Origin: Undaria pinnatifida
Taxonomy: Eukaryota > Sar > Phaeophyceae > Laminariales > Alariaceae
Length of the DNA stretch: 64,000 nucleotides
Direction of reading: 5' to 3'
NCBI GenBank assembly: GCA_012845835.1
Contig: JABAKD010000009.1
Span: 17,929,318-17,993,317 of the forward strand
The notes under the pieces are model-generated. The model saw only the letters and a program-made list of their open reading frames with translations. It searched no databases and was not told the origin of the DNA. This document shows, piece by piece, positions 45,839-57,611 of the stretch. How positions within the stretch are numbered: the stretch's first letter is position 1; the number at the start of each line of letters is the position of its first letter. Both the position numbers and the translations under genes were made by a program.

Positions 45839-46214
45839 ACGAATAAATCATGGGAAAACGTTTTTTCAGCTGGCATTTTATATGGCATCATTCCAAATTG
45901 ACATAATTTGCAAACTCCTCTCCCAGGCAACCTGATATAGGCTCAAAAATGTTTTTCTATATACTCTATCTACCAGATAGCATCAACAGGTTGCGGCATT
46001 ATAATAGCATTCGAGGAGTTGAATGACGAAGGCAGCGACGCCGTGTTTCACGCCTAGAATACCGTCAGCAAGTCTCTTGACGATCAGACTATACACACAC
46101 AGACAGTCGGTCTGCGAACCTCGGATCTAGATACTATCATGCATGGTGTAGCAGGGGCTGGCTCAGTGCGCGCCTCTCAGTGGCTACGTAGAGAACATGC
46201 CGCATACATGGCTG

Positions 46215-46553
46215 TTGGGTTATGCCTGCGCACAAGTCTGATGTACTCCGAGTATGATGTGTATGACTGCATAGAATCTACGGAGATGGTAGAGTAGAAC
46301 AACTGATATGATTGGCGGTCCCAATATTGGATATGCTTGAGTTGAGCCCTCTTTGACTCAGTGTATTATTGCTGCTCTTGTAGCTGTCTTCGGGTGTGCA
46401 TGTTCAGAGTGCCCTTCCTTCTTCGGCGGAGACAACGTTAATATACTATATACTTGTACCTGTCTTTTACGACTGCTTCCGAGGGCCCATCGACGGCTCC
46501 CACCCTGACATGATCCACCGCATGATGACCCAGGCAACCCCGTGTACGAGGCA
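46215..46553 (+). repeat. Duplicated 330-bp segment, copy 1
   Basis: About 95% identical to 48570-48899, from GTTATGCCTGCGCACAAGTC to GGCAACCCCGTGTACGAG. Here the base run before CTTCCGAGGGCCC is GACTG, whereas the other copy has GACAG. Confidence 0.92.
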
Positions 46554-46972
46554 CTCCAATACGCTAGCGGGTGGTGACGTCACCAGAGATCGTGCCGCGG
46601 GCAAGCCGAGCCTGAGGATGGGCTCTCCCATCACATTAGAACCGTACTCGGGGAGGTGAACGCGCTGGACCGGCGTTGACTCAACACACTTTTTCCCCGG
46701 TATGCTTCAGGAGCGATTTTTCTTCGTCACCGACCTCCACCCTACACGACAGTGACGGAACCCGCACGTACACCAGCAGCAACAGAGAGCAAGACCATCG
46801 AGACGCAGCCTAAAACAACCAGATACAGGAAAAGACGGAGCCGTCAGGGATGGACAGCGTGAGCCAGAAGAGCCACGGTCCTTCACCTGCTAGCCAGACC
46901 TCCTTGTACGTGCTTGCATTGAGCGAGCGATTTCGGGGCTGGTTTTTGAGATGCAGTTACGAGCAATTCTGC

Positions 46973-47187
46973 ACGACGATGATTGGGAAACGGGGGATGG
47001 CAGTGGAAGGACAGCCAGCGAAGCTAATGGGAATGAGCGTGGAGCAGCAGCGTGCATGTGCACAGCAGGGGATTTGGAGAAGGTCAGGGGAAGAAGCGAG
47101 CAGGAAAAAGCAAGGGAGGAGGGGACCGCCCCTTCAGCGCCAGCACGAGCTTCGGCTCACAAAAAGGCGCGTATTCGTTTCCCTTGA
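46973..47187 (+). CDS. Possible terminal exon, low-complexity basic C terminus
   Basis: After GAGATGCAG, which could be an acceptor, a frame runs through HDDDWETGDGSGR and a Glu/Arg/Ala-rich segment to KKARIRFP and a stop. An ATG at 46951 in the same frame could instead start a 78-residue protein. A second overlapping frame is also open over most of this stretch, so the reading is not unique. No homology recognised. Confidence 0.25.
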
Positions 47188-47249
47188 TTTTTGTGTTGTT
47201 CCATGTTTCTCTCTAGAGTTGATTGATGTGTTGTTTTGGTGTCCGTGTC

Positions 47250-48560
47250 AGGTGGTACGTACAGTTCTGTAGAGTCGTTAGTACCTGAAGAGTTCAAGTT
47301 GATTTTTCGTTTATATGATACGATAGGAGATGTGATGCTTGTTTGCCTGATAATATGGTCAGGGAACTGCTAAAAACTGTTTTTTTATGTAGTATATAAT
47401 ACGAGTTGGCACTTTGTTTCCTTTCCAATCAACCATTTTCCCTCAGTTCCGAAGAGTTGAGGAAAAACAGTTACTGCCGAAATTATGACTTTTGATCTTG
47501 GTCGAGAAAAAAATATCACGGTATTGATTGGTGTATTAGCGGTCTATCCTATATAGCTGGTACCTGGTACGTGGTAGTGGTGGTTATGTTTTGGTTGTCC
47601 TCATGAACATGACGGTTATGATCCATCTTATAACAGGGAGTTCCATATGTTGGTGAGGGATTCATGTACAAGGTGTAAGGGGACTGTTTGTGATATTAAT
47701 TGGAGGTCGAGCTGGTAGGATGCTTGATTTCTTTGAACAGGTAAGAGTAGGTAGGTATGATGAATGCTGGCTTCCATAGTTGCAAAAGCAGATTTATGTC
47801 TTAATCAAAGTGTCCTGTAATACCAACGCGTGTTGAGAGCTTGGTATGGACTAAATCAGAGCGGAACTGGTTGGACAAAATGTGGCTTGACTCCGGAGTG
47901 GGGGAGTTTGATTCCGGATTGGGGGAGTAAAATGTTAGCTCATTTTTCGTGGTCATTAAATAATAGTTGAAGGCGATACTCTTATATTTTATTTTTTTCG
48001 GATTTAGATGGTATTATGGCATTTGCATTAATCTAGGATGGAATGAGCATTATCATGACAGTCACGAGCAGGAGGGATGTATGTAGGATTCAATACGTGC
48101 TCGTATCAACGTCCGAGAATCAAACTCGGGTCTGCGTTGATACTAATAGTTATACTATTTTTACATTTTGGCTGAGGCATGTTGAAAGTATGTACCCCCA
48201 TAATTTTGCTTGATTGAAGATTTGGAGGTATGCCAATTCGGGGGAGCAACATTGTTTGGTTTTGCGGTTATTTTTGGCTTGATTTATTGAACAACAATCG
48301 AAAGTTTTTCTTTCTGGTTTTACACGGATTAATCCTACTGCACCCTTGATCGCCCATATTCCTATTAGCAATTCCCGTTACAATTACTGCGGTTCGATTC
48401 CGCTAGCTAGGGCGTTGGGTATCAATATTCGGGTTTTTGGAGCAGAGGCAGTATTGTTTTGAAATTGTCATTGGATATTTGAGGCATGTACCTTGCTTGA
48501 ATAAGCAAGGTTTCGTATGGTGCGCTTTGGTTGAACGTTATCATGACGTGCACACAGGCA
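47250..48560. other. No supported gene
   Basis: AT-rich, with only short frames. A box-B-like GCGGTTCGATTCCGC lies at 48390, without a convincing acceptor stem or D arm. Confidence 0.4.
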
Positions 48561-48569
48561 GGGGGAATG

Positions 48570-48899
48570 TTGGTTTATGCCTGCGCACAAGTCTGATGTA
48601 TGACGTGTATGACTGCATAGAATCTATGGAGATGGTAGAGTAGAACAACTGATATGATTGGCGGTCCCAGTCTTGAATATGTGCGAGTTGAGCCCTCTCT
48701 GACTCAGCGTATTATTGCTGCTCTTGTATCTGTCTTCGGGTGTGCATGTTCAGAGTGCCCTTCCTTCTTCGGCGGAGACAACGTTAATATATATATACTT
48801 GTACCTGTCTTTTACGACAGCTTCCGAGGGCCCATCGACGGCTCCCACCCTGACATGATCCACCGCATGATGACCCAGGCAACCCCGTGTACGAGGTAC
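48570..48899 (+). repeat. Duplicated 330-bp segment, copy 2
   Basis: Contains TTTTACGACAG, a plausible acceptor, a frame FRGPIDGSHPDMIHRMMTQ, and a GTACTCC donor-like end. If this is a real exon, copy 1 has lost the acceptor. Exon status is speculative. Confidence 0.9.
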
Positions 48900-49376
48900 T
48901 CCAATAATGGCCACCCCCTTGCTGTCCCTGGACGCTTGGTTGAATCAAAACATCTAGAAACGCACTCGAAACGTCTCTTCGTGGCCAGACTAGAGGGTCA
49001 GTCTGTGTGGGCTCGGAATCGGATTCACGCAAGAAACGGCAGAAGTAAGTAGTCCACTGTTAGTCCATATCGATCTCTTGGCATTACTTTACATTCTACA
49101 CGCGTAGACTGTGTGTTGTGTGGTAATGGTATTGAATTGAACTAGTCGAAGTGCTTCCCTCCCCTACCCGGATCGCCGGCACCCATGCGGAGCCCTTGTA
49201 TCCAGTATAATAATATACATACGATAATATTTTCACTTTGCCTGGGGCCGGTATATAAAGAGAAAGTGAGAGGGGAAAACAAATGAAAAGCAAAAGAGGA
49301 TCGGATAATGTACGCAGCGAGGCTCAAACCCAAGGGCAGAAAACAAATAAACTAACTTGAAAAAAAGAGTGAATTT

Positions 49377-49440
49377 ACAGAGACTCGCGGCTAACGATTA
49401 ATATCGTTCGGGGCTACCCTTCAAGCTGATACTGTTGCAC
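49377..49440 (-). repeat. Second decayed tRNA-like sequence of the same family
   Basis: Shares CGCGGCTAACGA...GGGGCTACCCTTCAAGCT with the one at 15900 and, like it, lies just before a GAACAGCCGAGGCCG-type repeat. Confidence 0.35.
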
Positions 49441-49544
49441 GATTACTTCTGGGACAACATTTTGTGTCTTACACGTACGACTATGCGCATACATACGCAC
49501 TTGACATTACGCCAGAAAAAAATGGCAAAAAACACGATTTTTCA

Positions 49545-49710
49545 GAGGCTGTCACCACACGAAGGGAGGACGGCCGAGGCCGCCCCCGGCAGAGTCGGGA
49601 GGGGCGAGCATGTTGAAGCACGTCCAGGGAACAGCGTGCCGAGATGTACACTTAAGCTCGTGTTATCTCCAAAACGGCTCAAAATCTGATCTTAATCGGG
49701 CCTCTCGATC
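49545..49710 (+). repeat. Interspersed repeat C, copy 4
   Basis: GAGGACGGCCGAGGCCGCCC, then GAACAGCGTGCCGAGATG and CAAAACGGCTCAAAATCTG, as in the other copies. Confidence 0.75.
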
Positions 49711-50339
49711 GCTAAGACGACATGGCCAACATATATATATATACATATGTTTATTTACAATAACAGCAAGCAGCAGCAGCGGCAGTCCAACGACAAGCAA
49801 ACGGCAAGTCGTAGACATGCAGCATACACACATACAGTAACATCAGCAGCAACACCGTACAACTCTTACGTGTGTGTAAATTCAACAACTAACTGCAAAC
49901 AGCATGCTGCAGCAGCGGTAGCACCGTCAGTGTGACAAACAGCCTGCACTATCCAGTCCAGTGTTACAATGTAGTGTGAATATTATAAATAGTGCATGTT
50001 CACTCTAGGCCGGTACCCGGTACATAAAGACAAAAAACCTAATAAACTAAAAAGGAGTAACAAATACCTGGTACCTAATACCGGATACACATCGAGGCTC
50101 AAACACAAACGTGAGAACAAAATACACGCACTCTTTAAAAAAGGAGCAAAAGCAGCCGAAGCGCCAGTCCAACGCCAAACGGCAAGCCGTAGGAAAGTTA
50201 CACATATACACACTCAGCAACAGCAGCAGCAACGCCCCACAACTCTTATGTGCGTGTAAATTCAACAACAACACCTAGCTGCAGCAGCGGCAGCACCAGG
50301 AGTACGACAAACAGCAAGCAGTACCTTGTGTAACATGCA

Positions 50340-50731
50340 TAAATACTGCCTTGAGATAAAATACGTATAGTTTATAGCAGTTACTATTTGTAAGAGGCAT
50401 GTGCATTCAAAATATGAATCAGATCCCTCTATTAAATGCTACTTCGGGTTAGTATTTGGCTTGCCCTGTCGTCTACCCTGGTATATTCTAACGTTATAAA
50501 ACTATATACCTAGACCTCGCCCCCCTCGGACGTCTCGCTCGGCATATCCTCCCCCCTGTCAGCCCTTCTCAGCCCGTAATTGCCGAAAAGAAAATTAGTT
50601 GCTGGGAAAAAGAACCGTCCCTAAGTTCCTCGCCTTCCTTGCTTTCCCTAGTCTCATTCTTACTTACTTTTTAGCTCTCATTCTCTGATCTTTACTGCTT
50701 GCTCTCTGATATTTTTATTTTGCTTTTTCAG
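50340..50731. other. Region before the Cys-rich exon
   Basis: Pyrimidine-rich toward 50730, consistent with an intron leading to the acceptor at 50731. No upstream exon was identified. Confidence 0.4.
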
Positions 50732-51246
50732 CAACTTCTTTTTTGTACTTTTATTTGAAGTTGGCCAATTGCTGGCTGTTGAGAGGGAATTGCCGTTGAC
50801 GGCTGCAAACAATTTGAATTTGAAATTTGCCGGATCGGCAATACGTAACAATTTGAAGTTGAAATTTGCGAAGCGGACCAAGGCTAGTGCGGGAGGAGGC
50901 TCCGCCAACAGTGGGGGTGGTGGAGGTTCAGGATCAGGCGTGTGGAAGCTGGTCGGGCAAGAACGGGACTCAGCTTCTTCTGGCAATCCTGATTGGCCGT
51001 GCCCGAGCAAGGGTTGTGACGGCTTCCTCATCGCACGAAATAGGAACAACAACAGGAGTTCCCAGTACGCTGTCTGCGACACCTGCAGGAGTGACGAGCC
51101 TTCCACGTGCCAAGCTTTTCATAACCTTAACAAGAAGCACTGGGGAAGCGGCGACAACCCTCGTGTGTGTGACTGGTGTGACGCGGACACCTGTGATTCA
51201 CCTTCGATCGGCGTCCCTAACGAAGGAGCTGAGAGCTTGACGAAAC
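50732..51246 (+). CDS. Cys-rich, Gly-rich exon of an unrecognised protein
   Basis: Probable internal exon. A long T-rich tract ending TTTTTCAG precedes 50732, and GTGAGT follows 51246. The frame is open throughout. The product holds a duplicated short motif (NNLNLKFA, then NNLKLKFA), a Ser/Gly-rich linker, and a Cys-rich part with CPSKGC, then CDTC, a later single Cys and CDWCDADTC. Spacing of paired cysteines suggests a zinc-ribbon-like or disulphide-rich module, but no family is recognised. Exon phase at the 3' end is 1, which does not match the phase-0 exon at 52288, so either an exon between them was missed or they belong to different genes. The intron side (51260-51600) contains degenerate direct repeats with the core GGGGCAGTCCCGTCATC. 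Confidence 0.55.
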
Positions 51247-52287
51247 GTGAGTTACATTTCTGTTGTTGTGCTGTGATTTCTTTTTCATGCGTACAAACAC
51301 ACTTTTGCATGTACGAGTACGTGTACGGGGCAGTCCCGTCATCACGGTGCAAGCGGGAATTGTACAAGTACTCAGGTCTACGAGTAGACCTATGCAGTGA
51401 CGCTGTGTGATGCGATTTCTTTTTCATACGTACAGCCAAACACACTTCATGTATGTACGACTACGAGTACGGGGCAGTCCCGTCATCGGGGTAAGCGGGG
51501 GTTGAACGAGTGGTCCATGCAGTGACGCTTTGTGCTGTGATATAAACACACGTTTTGGATGTACGACTACGACTACGTGGTATCTATACATGTAAGACGC
51601 AATGAAAACGGGCAAGTCTCATCGCGGGGGTCAGCCAGGGTTGTAAAAATGGTCCATCCAGTGACAAATAACAGCAGCATGATACCTCAGCACCAGTCGC
51701 AGTACACACTGGAGGTTGATATATAGCAGTAAACAGAAGCTGAAGTTAACCTGGGTGATGCTGTAGAGCAGTCCCGTGATTGGGGTTAGCGAGTTGTTCA
51801 TGTAGTGACGCGGTGTACTATTAAAATACTACTGTTACTCATTTTTCATACAACCACATGAACTCTTTGTATTAACGAGTACAAGTAGGGTGCGCAACCT
51901 CTTCAGGAATCGCAGTACACGTCGGTCGTAATAGTGTTGATAGCAGCAGTAATAGAGTAGTACCGAACAATATATGCAGCAGGTACTGTCTCTTACCCTT
52001 CGTTGTCGGTATTCCGCCGGTAGGCCTTATATAGCAGTATACCGGGGCTTACGCTTACCAGTTGCGACTGTGAATCCCGTTCGTTCCTGTCCCAGTGGTG
52101 GTTTCATAGGTGTTAGCAACGTTGTGGTACCAGGCAGGGCTTTGCCCATAAACGACCGCTTTCATTACAACAGTGTTAAATTGTACGACTTCCTTTCCAA
52201 CTTTGGAAATCGACGACAGCTACGTGGCCTTACTATTTTGAACATTCACTGAACGCAAGGTATTCCCATCCGTTGTTGTCGTTGCAG

Positions 52288-52833
52288 AAGCCCTGCGAAG
52301 AAGCCGCCGAGGGCCGCCAAGTCGGCGAGGACGTAAACACGAAGTGCACCGGCGACATCAAGGTCGGTGACCTCCTGAAGAAGGCAGGCGACCACTTGCT
52401 CGATATACATCCCGCATTCCATTCCCACGGTGCCACGAGGGCGTTCGACATCGAGGTACGTTATACTCTTATCTTGCGTCCTGTGTGTCACGAGTCGAGA
52501 CACCCATGTCTCTTGCTCAAGACTAGGGGGTGGCGTGCGGATATAGTCTATGAAGCGCGGCTCTTTTTCCAAGTACCAAGAGCAAGTACAACAATACCAC
52601 AACAATTACTAACAGCGAAAGGAGCTCCAATAATTTGGATGGTTACGACGTCTGCTGGAGAGAAGTACGAATACTTTTTTACATAACTTATCGACGTTCT
52701 CCCGCCATGCTTCAACGTTTGTGGACAGATCCACAAGACCATCGACAAAAAACAAGAGTGCAAGGTGCTGGGTACCTCCGCTAAGGAGGAAGAGTCCAAG
52801 CAAGCCTGCATGCTCCTTCGGAAGCAATGTTGA
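52288..52833 (+). CDS. Two terminal exons of an unrecognised Cys-containing helical protein
   Basis: Exons 52288-52455 (acceptor GTTGCAG, donor GTACGTT) and 52729-52833 (acceptor GTGGACAG, ending TGA) are both phase 0 and join cleanly into 90 codons plus stop. The product is rich in Lys, Glu, Asp and His, likely helical, with five Cys including one in the second codon of the segment and one as the last residue. This pattern could fit a secreted or disulphide-bonded module, but no family is recognised and no signal peptide is in view because upstream exons are not resolved. The Cys-rich exon 1 kb upstream on the same strand is the natural neighbour, though the phase conflict leaves this unproven. 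The strength here is the splice-site and phase agreement rather than homology. Confidence 0.6.
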
Positions 52834-53229
52834 CAGCACGTTCTTTATAGAACGTTAAGTTGTGGTTTATTATACCAGCATCGTTTTTTGAGAACTATGC
52901 CTAAATGCGTGCTCTTCGTCTTTCAGGAATACAAATGTACTTCACATGTTTGCGGTGTGTGCGTTCAAGTTCCTGCTTCCAGCATGTTTTTTTTGGCACT
53001 GCGCTCCTTTACATCTTAAGTAGTAGTTTTCCTGTCTCTATCCTTGACAAGCGCGTGCCTGGTGTTTATGCACTGCGATAATTTATTATTGATGATCGAC
53101 TTAGAGAGAGCTATTAATAAGTGTACAGGACCTAGGTGCTACCTGAGAGGTGGAAGGATATGCCAAGCAAGTCCTCCGACGTGCCCATCATGGACTGGGC
53201 GAATCGATGATAATAACAAACTCATAATC

Positions 53230-53395
53230 ATAATCGTCTCTATCCTGTACCGTTGTACTATATATGGACCTCTTGGCATTTTCAAGTCGCCAGTTGCGCC
53301 ATTTGTGCTTCTTTTCCGCCTTTCTACTGAATGTCTATTCCTCCTTCCGCAAGCGTAGCGGGCGGCGCCCAGCCGCCCGCGAGCGAAGCTCTTGT
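53230..53395 (+). repeat. Worn copy of the interspersed-element tail
   Basis: CTTGGCATTTTCAAGTCGCC, then AGTTGCGCCATTTGTGC and CAGCCGCCCGCGAGCGAAGC match 4460-4592 and 12250-12394 at lower identity. Confidence 0.65.
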
Positions 53396-53769
53396 ATTAT
53401 AAATTATTGTAACAACGTCAGCTCTGAGTATTTTGTTAATACCGTAATTGTCGTTGATATTGTTTTACTACTACTGCATGTACCCTTATTGCATAATACG
53501 CTAACTGGATCTTTAAAAGCATTCGGCTTCAGTATTCATTTCGCGTGACCCGCTCTACCGCTCGCCACCCGGCCCCCAGCGAACGTAAGCTCGTGCCACG
53601 CCCACCACACACGTTACCCCTCCTTGTCTCCGGCGACACAACGGCCGACGTTTCCCAATTCGGCGAGCGGGGAGCGTGAAAAGCCTCTCCGGGAACGGCT
53701 CGTGCTCTCCCCAGGAAGACGAAGAATGGTCAGAACGTGCAAATCCTCACCCCACCCAGCTCTTCTACT

Positions 53770-54400
53770 GCTACTGCTGCACTGCGGGCTGCGGGCTGTG
53801 TGCTGTGTGCTGCCGTTGGAGATTGGTCGGCACGTACTGCTGCACTGCTGTTTTAGTAATGTGATGGGTAGGTCGGTGGGTGGATGGTGGGTGGTGGGTG
53901 CTAGGTGTGGTGGCGGCTCGCTCGCTCTCCAAGATCGCTTCCCGAGATGGCGGGGGTTCGCAAAAGAAAACGAACTTTCCCCCATTTCTTACCACGTCCT
54001 AAAGACTCGAGAACCAACCAAACGCTCCTCGCGTACCAGTATATACTGCCGTGCCTGCAGCTGCGCTGCTGTACTGCTGTAGTGGGTTGGTCGGCGGGTA
54101 GTGGGTAGGTGGTGGGTGCACTGGGTGGTGCCTGGCGGGTTGGTCGATCGTTTTGTGTGTAGGTTCATTATTTTGGGATGTGGAGGTTGGCCCTTTTTCG
54201 GGTACCGTTTACTACTACTACCGTACGTACTGCTGCACTCCTGTGCTTCTGTGTAGTACGGCCGGCTTACTACTGTACGTACTGCTGCACTGCTGTACTG
54301 CTGTAGTGGGTTGGTCGGTGGGTGGTGGGTGGGTGGTGGGTAGGTGGGTGCACTGGGTGGTGGCTGGCGGCTTTGGATCCTTTTGTACGTGGGTTAATGT
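53770..54400 (+). repeat. GGTGGGTGGT-rich tandem array, about 240-bp unit
   Basis: Three units, each with GTACTGCTGCACTGCTGT..., GGGTTGGTCGG(T/C)GGGT and GGTGGGTGCACTGGGTGGTG. G-rich blocks could form G-quadruplexes. Frames across it are compositional. Confidence 0.75.
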
Positions 54401-54829
54401 TTTCGTGTTGTAGGGGTTGGCTCTATTTTTGTAATAACTTTTTTTTCTCCGCTATACCGGCCGGCAACTGGCATAACTCGGGAGTGCCGCTAGTTAATAT
54501 GTATACGTGCAAATGTCATTGGAGTGTTCGCGAAAATGTGTTTTTAGACATTTTAAGTTTACTTTTCTTGTGATAAAAAAGTGAATTGCCTTCCCACCAA
54601 GATTTAGGTGTGTTTGCGCTGGAGGTGAAAAAATCCTGCAAGCGACGCCTCCGAAATTGAGGATGGATGTGGCGATGTGCGGCAACGCGGCAATCGAAAA
54701 AAGAATCGAAAACAAAAGAACAGCGTACAAAGTACGTATGAATAGCAACGACAGCCTAGCAACGATGCACAAACAGTTAAATCACAGTGCCGCCCGCTGC
54801 TCTCCCACGACCGCAAGCAGCAGCATAGC

Positions 54830-55170
54830 TAGCGGCAGCTAGTAGCAACAAAAACAAGCAGCATCAGCACCACCACGAGCAGCAGCAGCAACAACAGCTC
54901 CCACTTGAGTATTTTTTTATTTTGGGACCGACTATTTTTCTCGTCGCTCCTGCTGCTGTTGCTGCTGATGCTTCTGTTGCTGCTGCGCTCGGCATACGCG
55001 CGCCACCGCGTCGGCGCGCTCTGCCCCGAGCACGCCCGGCGCCCCGACATATAGACCGTGGCGGCGCGCCGCCGCCACCGCTGCTGCTGCTGCTGCTGTT
55101 GCTCCCGCTGCTGCTGCTGGTCTACCGCAGCGTGGTGGAAGTTACACGAACGAGCGGTCATCATGCTGTC
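54830..55170. repeat. Imperfect CAG/CTG tracts facing each other
   Basis: CAGCAGCA-rich 54840-54900 and CTGCTG-rich 54940-55120 form an inverted arrangement with a GC-rich centre. Ala/Leu-rich frames derive from the trinucleotides. Confidence 0.7.
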
Positions 55171-55428
55171 ACGAGGACGAGTACGAGTATCCCATTTTAG
55201 AACGACGCATCCAGACACCTAGCGGGCGAGGGCGTACCGTAGCACCGGGCCGCCTGCAGTCCGCCGGCGTCGCGCTGGCACAACCCAACGCCGCTCGTCC
55301 GCGGCATACTCCAGCTACATACACCTCTCGAGCCTCTGTGCTCCCAGCGGTTGTCTTGTTGGGTATACAGCAAGCAGCGCAGGTGGTGCGTGCGAAGCAT
55401 GCAAGATGCTCGGTGATTGTACGAGCCA

Positions 55429-55596
55429 ATGATGCTGATGTTACGCCTACGCGTCATGCTCTCGATGTACCCTCCCGATCCTTCGGAGCTCCTTGCGTGG
55501 TGTCGTGACAACAGCGTGGTGCTTTTTGTCCTGGATGGGGTGCTACAGACCCTTGGACAGTCGTTCTGCCTCGGACAAATGCTCGGTGCGTTGTAG
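55429..55596 (+). CDS. Small open frame of 55 codons, unknown
   Basis: ATG at 55429 to TAG at 55594. The product contains YPPDPSELLAWCRDNSVV and LFVLDGVLQTLGQ, with residue use that looks like a folded domain (amphipathic helices, a hydrophobic beta-like segment) and unlike the repeat-derived frames nearby. It has a stop just upstream in frame and could be an exon fragment or a decayed gene. No family recognised. Confidence 0.25.
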   Translation: MMLMLRLRVMLSMYPPDPSELLAWCRDNSVVLFVLDGVLQTLGQSFCLGQMLGAL

Positions 55597-55904
55597 GGCC
55601 AATAAAACAGAGAGAGACAACATTTACCGTAACTTTTGCTCAAAAACTGCCTTCGATAAAGTATTTTTTTGCCGTTTTTTTCCGAAATTTACCGCAGATC
55701 TTGTCTTCGGGACAATTTTTGAAGAACTAAATGTCGGGCACACCTCTGTGTGCTCGCACCTTTATCCAAAACGTCAGATGAGGTGGGCATAAGTCGACCG
55801 TTGGGGTCACGTTGCCGGAGGTTTGGGAGCGATCCGTGCAGTGTGTCGCGCGTGGCAAGCCTTTCGAACTTTTTTGGCCTTGGGCATACTGAAAGCAAAT
55901 CCCT

Positions 55905-56030
55905 GGGTTTCCGCAACATCCCCGGGGATGGTGTTTCCGCGTCCCCCCGGGGAATGGGTTTCCGCATCCCTCCGGGGATGACGTTTACGAATCCCCCCGG
56001 GGATTGGGTTCCATATCCCCTATCCCCGTG
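55905..56030 (+). repeat. Short tandem repeat with ATCCCCCCGGGGAT
   Basis: Four to five units of about 30 bp: GGTTTCCGCATCCCCCCGGG then GATG. Each unit holds a palindromic CCCCGGGG. Confidence 0.85.
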
Positions 56031-56109
56031 TACGCACGTAAGATGTGGATGCAAACCGGGTTTTTCTGCTCGTAGAGGGTACTCGTACATTTATTTCCCT
56101 GTTTTTAAA

Positions 56110-57480
56110 CAGAGCACCACGCTACGATCCGGCCGCCCAGCAGCAGTCCAGCTCCCTAACAGCAGCAGCCTACAACTCTATGGGCGTGTGGCTGCTGTTG
56201 TAGTAGCTGATTGCTTTGATCGGAGCGTGCCATTTGTCACCCCACCGTGCCCCATATTTCTGCTGTGCTGCCGCTGCGTGCGCATGTCCATACCATGTAC
56301 ATAGGTAGTAATATAGGAAACTTTTTATAGTAATTTATATACGAACCCATCCTTACACTTACGTCTACATGTTTTGTGTCGGAGATTTCGCCCACACCAC
56401 TGATGACAGGCACCGGACAACATGGAGATAGCACAACGCTACGTGTGCAACCCTGCCGCACAGAAGCAGTAGTAGTAGGATACATCATGTACGTGCGCGT
56501 GGCGAGTCCTCGCTATGCTTAGGCGGGTTACTTTTGTCGGAGCCTGTCATCTGTCACTTCACCATACCGCATATTTCTGTTGTGCTGCCGCTGCGTGGGT
56601 GTGCTACGATCCTGCCGCCCAGCAGCAGTCCAGCCCCCTAGCAGCAGCAGCCTGCAACTCTATGCGCGTGTGGCTGCTGTTGTAGTAATTGATTGCTTTG
56701 ATCGGAGCGTGCCATTTGTCACCCCACCATACCTCATATTTCTGCTGTGCTGCCGCTGCGTGCGCATGCCCATAGCATGTACATAGATCGCGCCAATTTT
56801 GGTGGTAATATAGTAAACTTTTAGATATTAAGTTATATAACAACCCGTCCTTACATTTAAGTCCATACAGGCAGCATTTTTATGTACATACCAGGGGTAA
56901 TGTTTTGGGTCGGAGATTTTGCCCACACCCCAGATGCCAGGCACCAGACAACATGAGGACAGCACAACGCTACGTGTACAACCCTGACACACAGCAGCAA
57001 TAGTAGGATGCATTATGCACGTGCGCGTGGCTAGGCCTCACTGTCTGTGCTGCGGCGAGTTGCTTTTGTCGGAGCCTGTCATCTGTTACTCCACCATACC
57101 GCATCTTTCTGCTGTGCTGCCGCTGCGTGGATGTGCTCTAGCTCATTGGTGGCGTAACTTTGGACGGAAATACAGGGACCTTTGGAATAGTAATTAGATA
57201 CAAACCAATCCTATATTTTAGTCCACAGAGGCAGTCTTTTACGTAAATCAATTTTACGGAGATTTCTTGCCTGCGTCACAAAATTTAAATGATGACAAGA
57301 CACCAAACGAAATGCGGGAAGCACGACGTCGTGTGTACGACCCAGCAGCAGCAGCAGCAGCAGGCAGGCCCATGTGCGCGTGCCGTATCCTCTCGATACT
57401 GCGGCGAGTTTATTTTGTCATAGCTAGCCTGTCATGTGTTGTCCTCGTGCTCCCTCGTTGTCAATATGTGCTCTCTTAAT
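56110..57480 (+). repeat. About 480-bp tandem repeat, three worn units
   Basis: GCTACGATCC(G/T)GCCGCCCAGC begins units at about 56112 and 56597; CGGAG(C/T)GTGCCATTTGTCAC or CGGAGCCTGTCATCTGTCAC with CTGCTGTGCTGCCGCTGCGT recurs at 56220, 56540, 56703 and 57072. ACAACATG(G)AGATAGCACAACGC marks 56418 and 56950. Confidence 0.8.
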
Positions 57481-57611
57481 CATTTTCTACAGTATTTATA
57501 AGCCACATTCCACGCCATCGGTGTGGGTCTGTCCTACCCCCTCAACAACACGTGCCGCTTCCTGACGACCCCTAAATAGCTGGAGTTCGAAGCGTGGCCC
57601 TCTCCTCGGAA

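Larger units (their letters stand above)
42600..45950 (+). repeat. Tandemly repeated family with CGTCTGCAG...GAACGAATAAAACA
   Basis: At least ten copies of a block with CAACCTGATATAGGCTCAA, GCGCGACCTATTATGCAAAT, CGTCTGCAGAGCTTGAACGA and ATAAAACATGGGAA, often followed by CAAACTCCTCTCCCAGGCAA. Block order varies. A SINE has inserted at 43117. A 60-80-residue frame recurs three times (see separate entries). Confidence 0.85.

Noticed and set aside
48380-48420. tRNA gene suggested by GCGGTTCGATTCCGC
   Set aside because: Only the T arm fits; no matching acceptor stem, D arm or anticodon arm was found.
53624-54082. 152-codon frame as a membrane protein (Leu and Cys stretches)
   Set aside because: The hydrophobic part comes from CTGCTG and GGTGGGT repeats.
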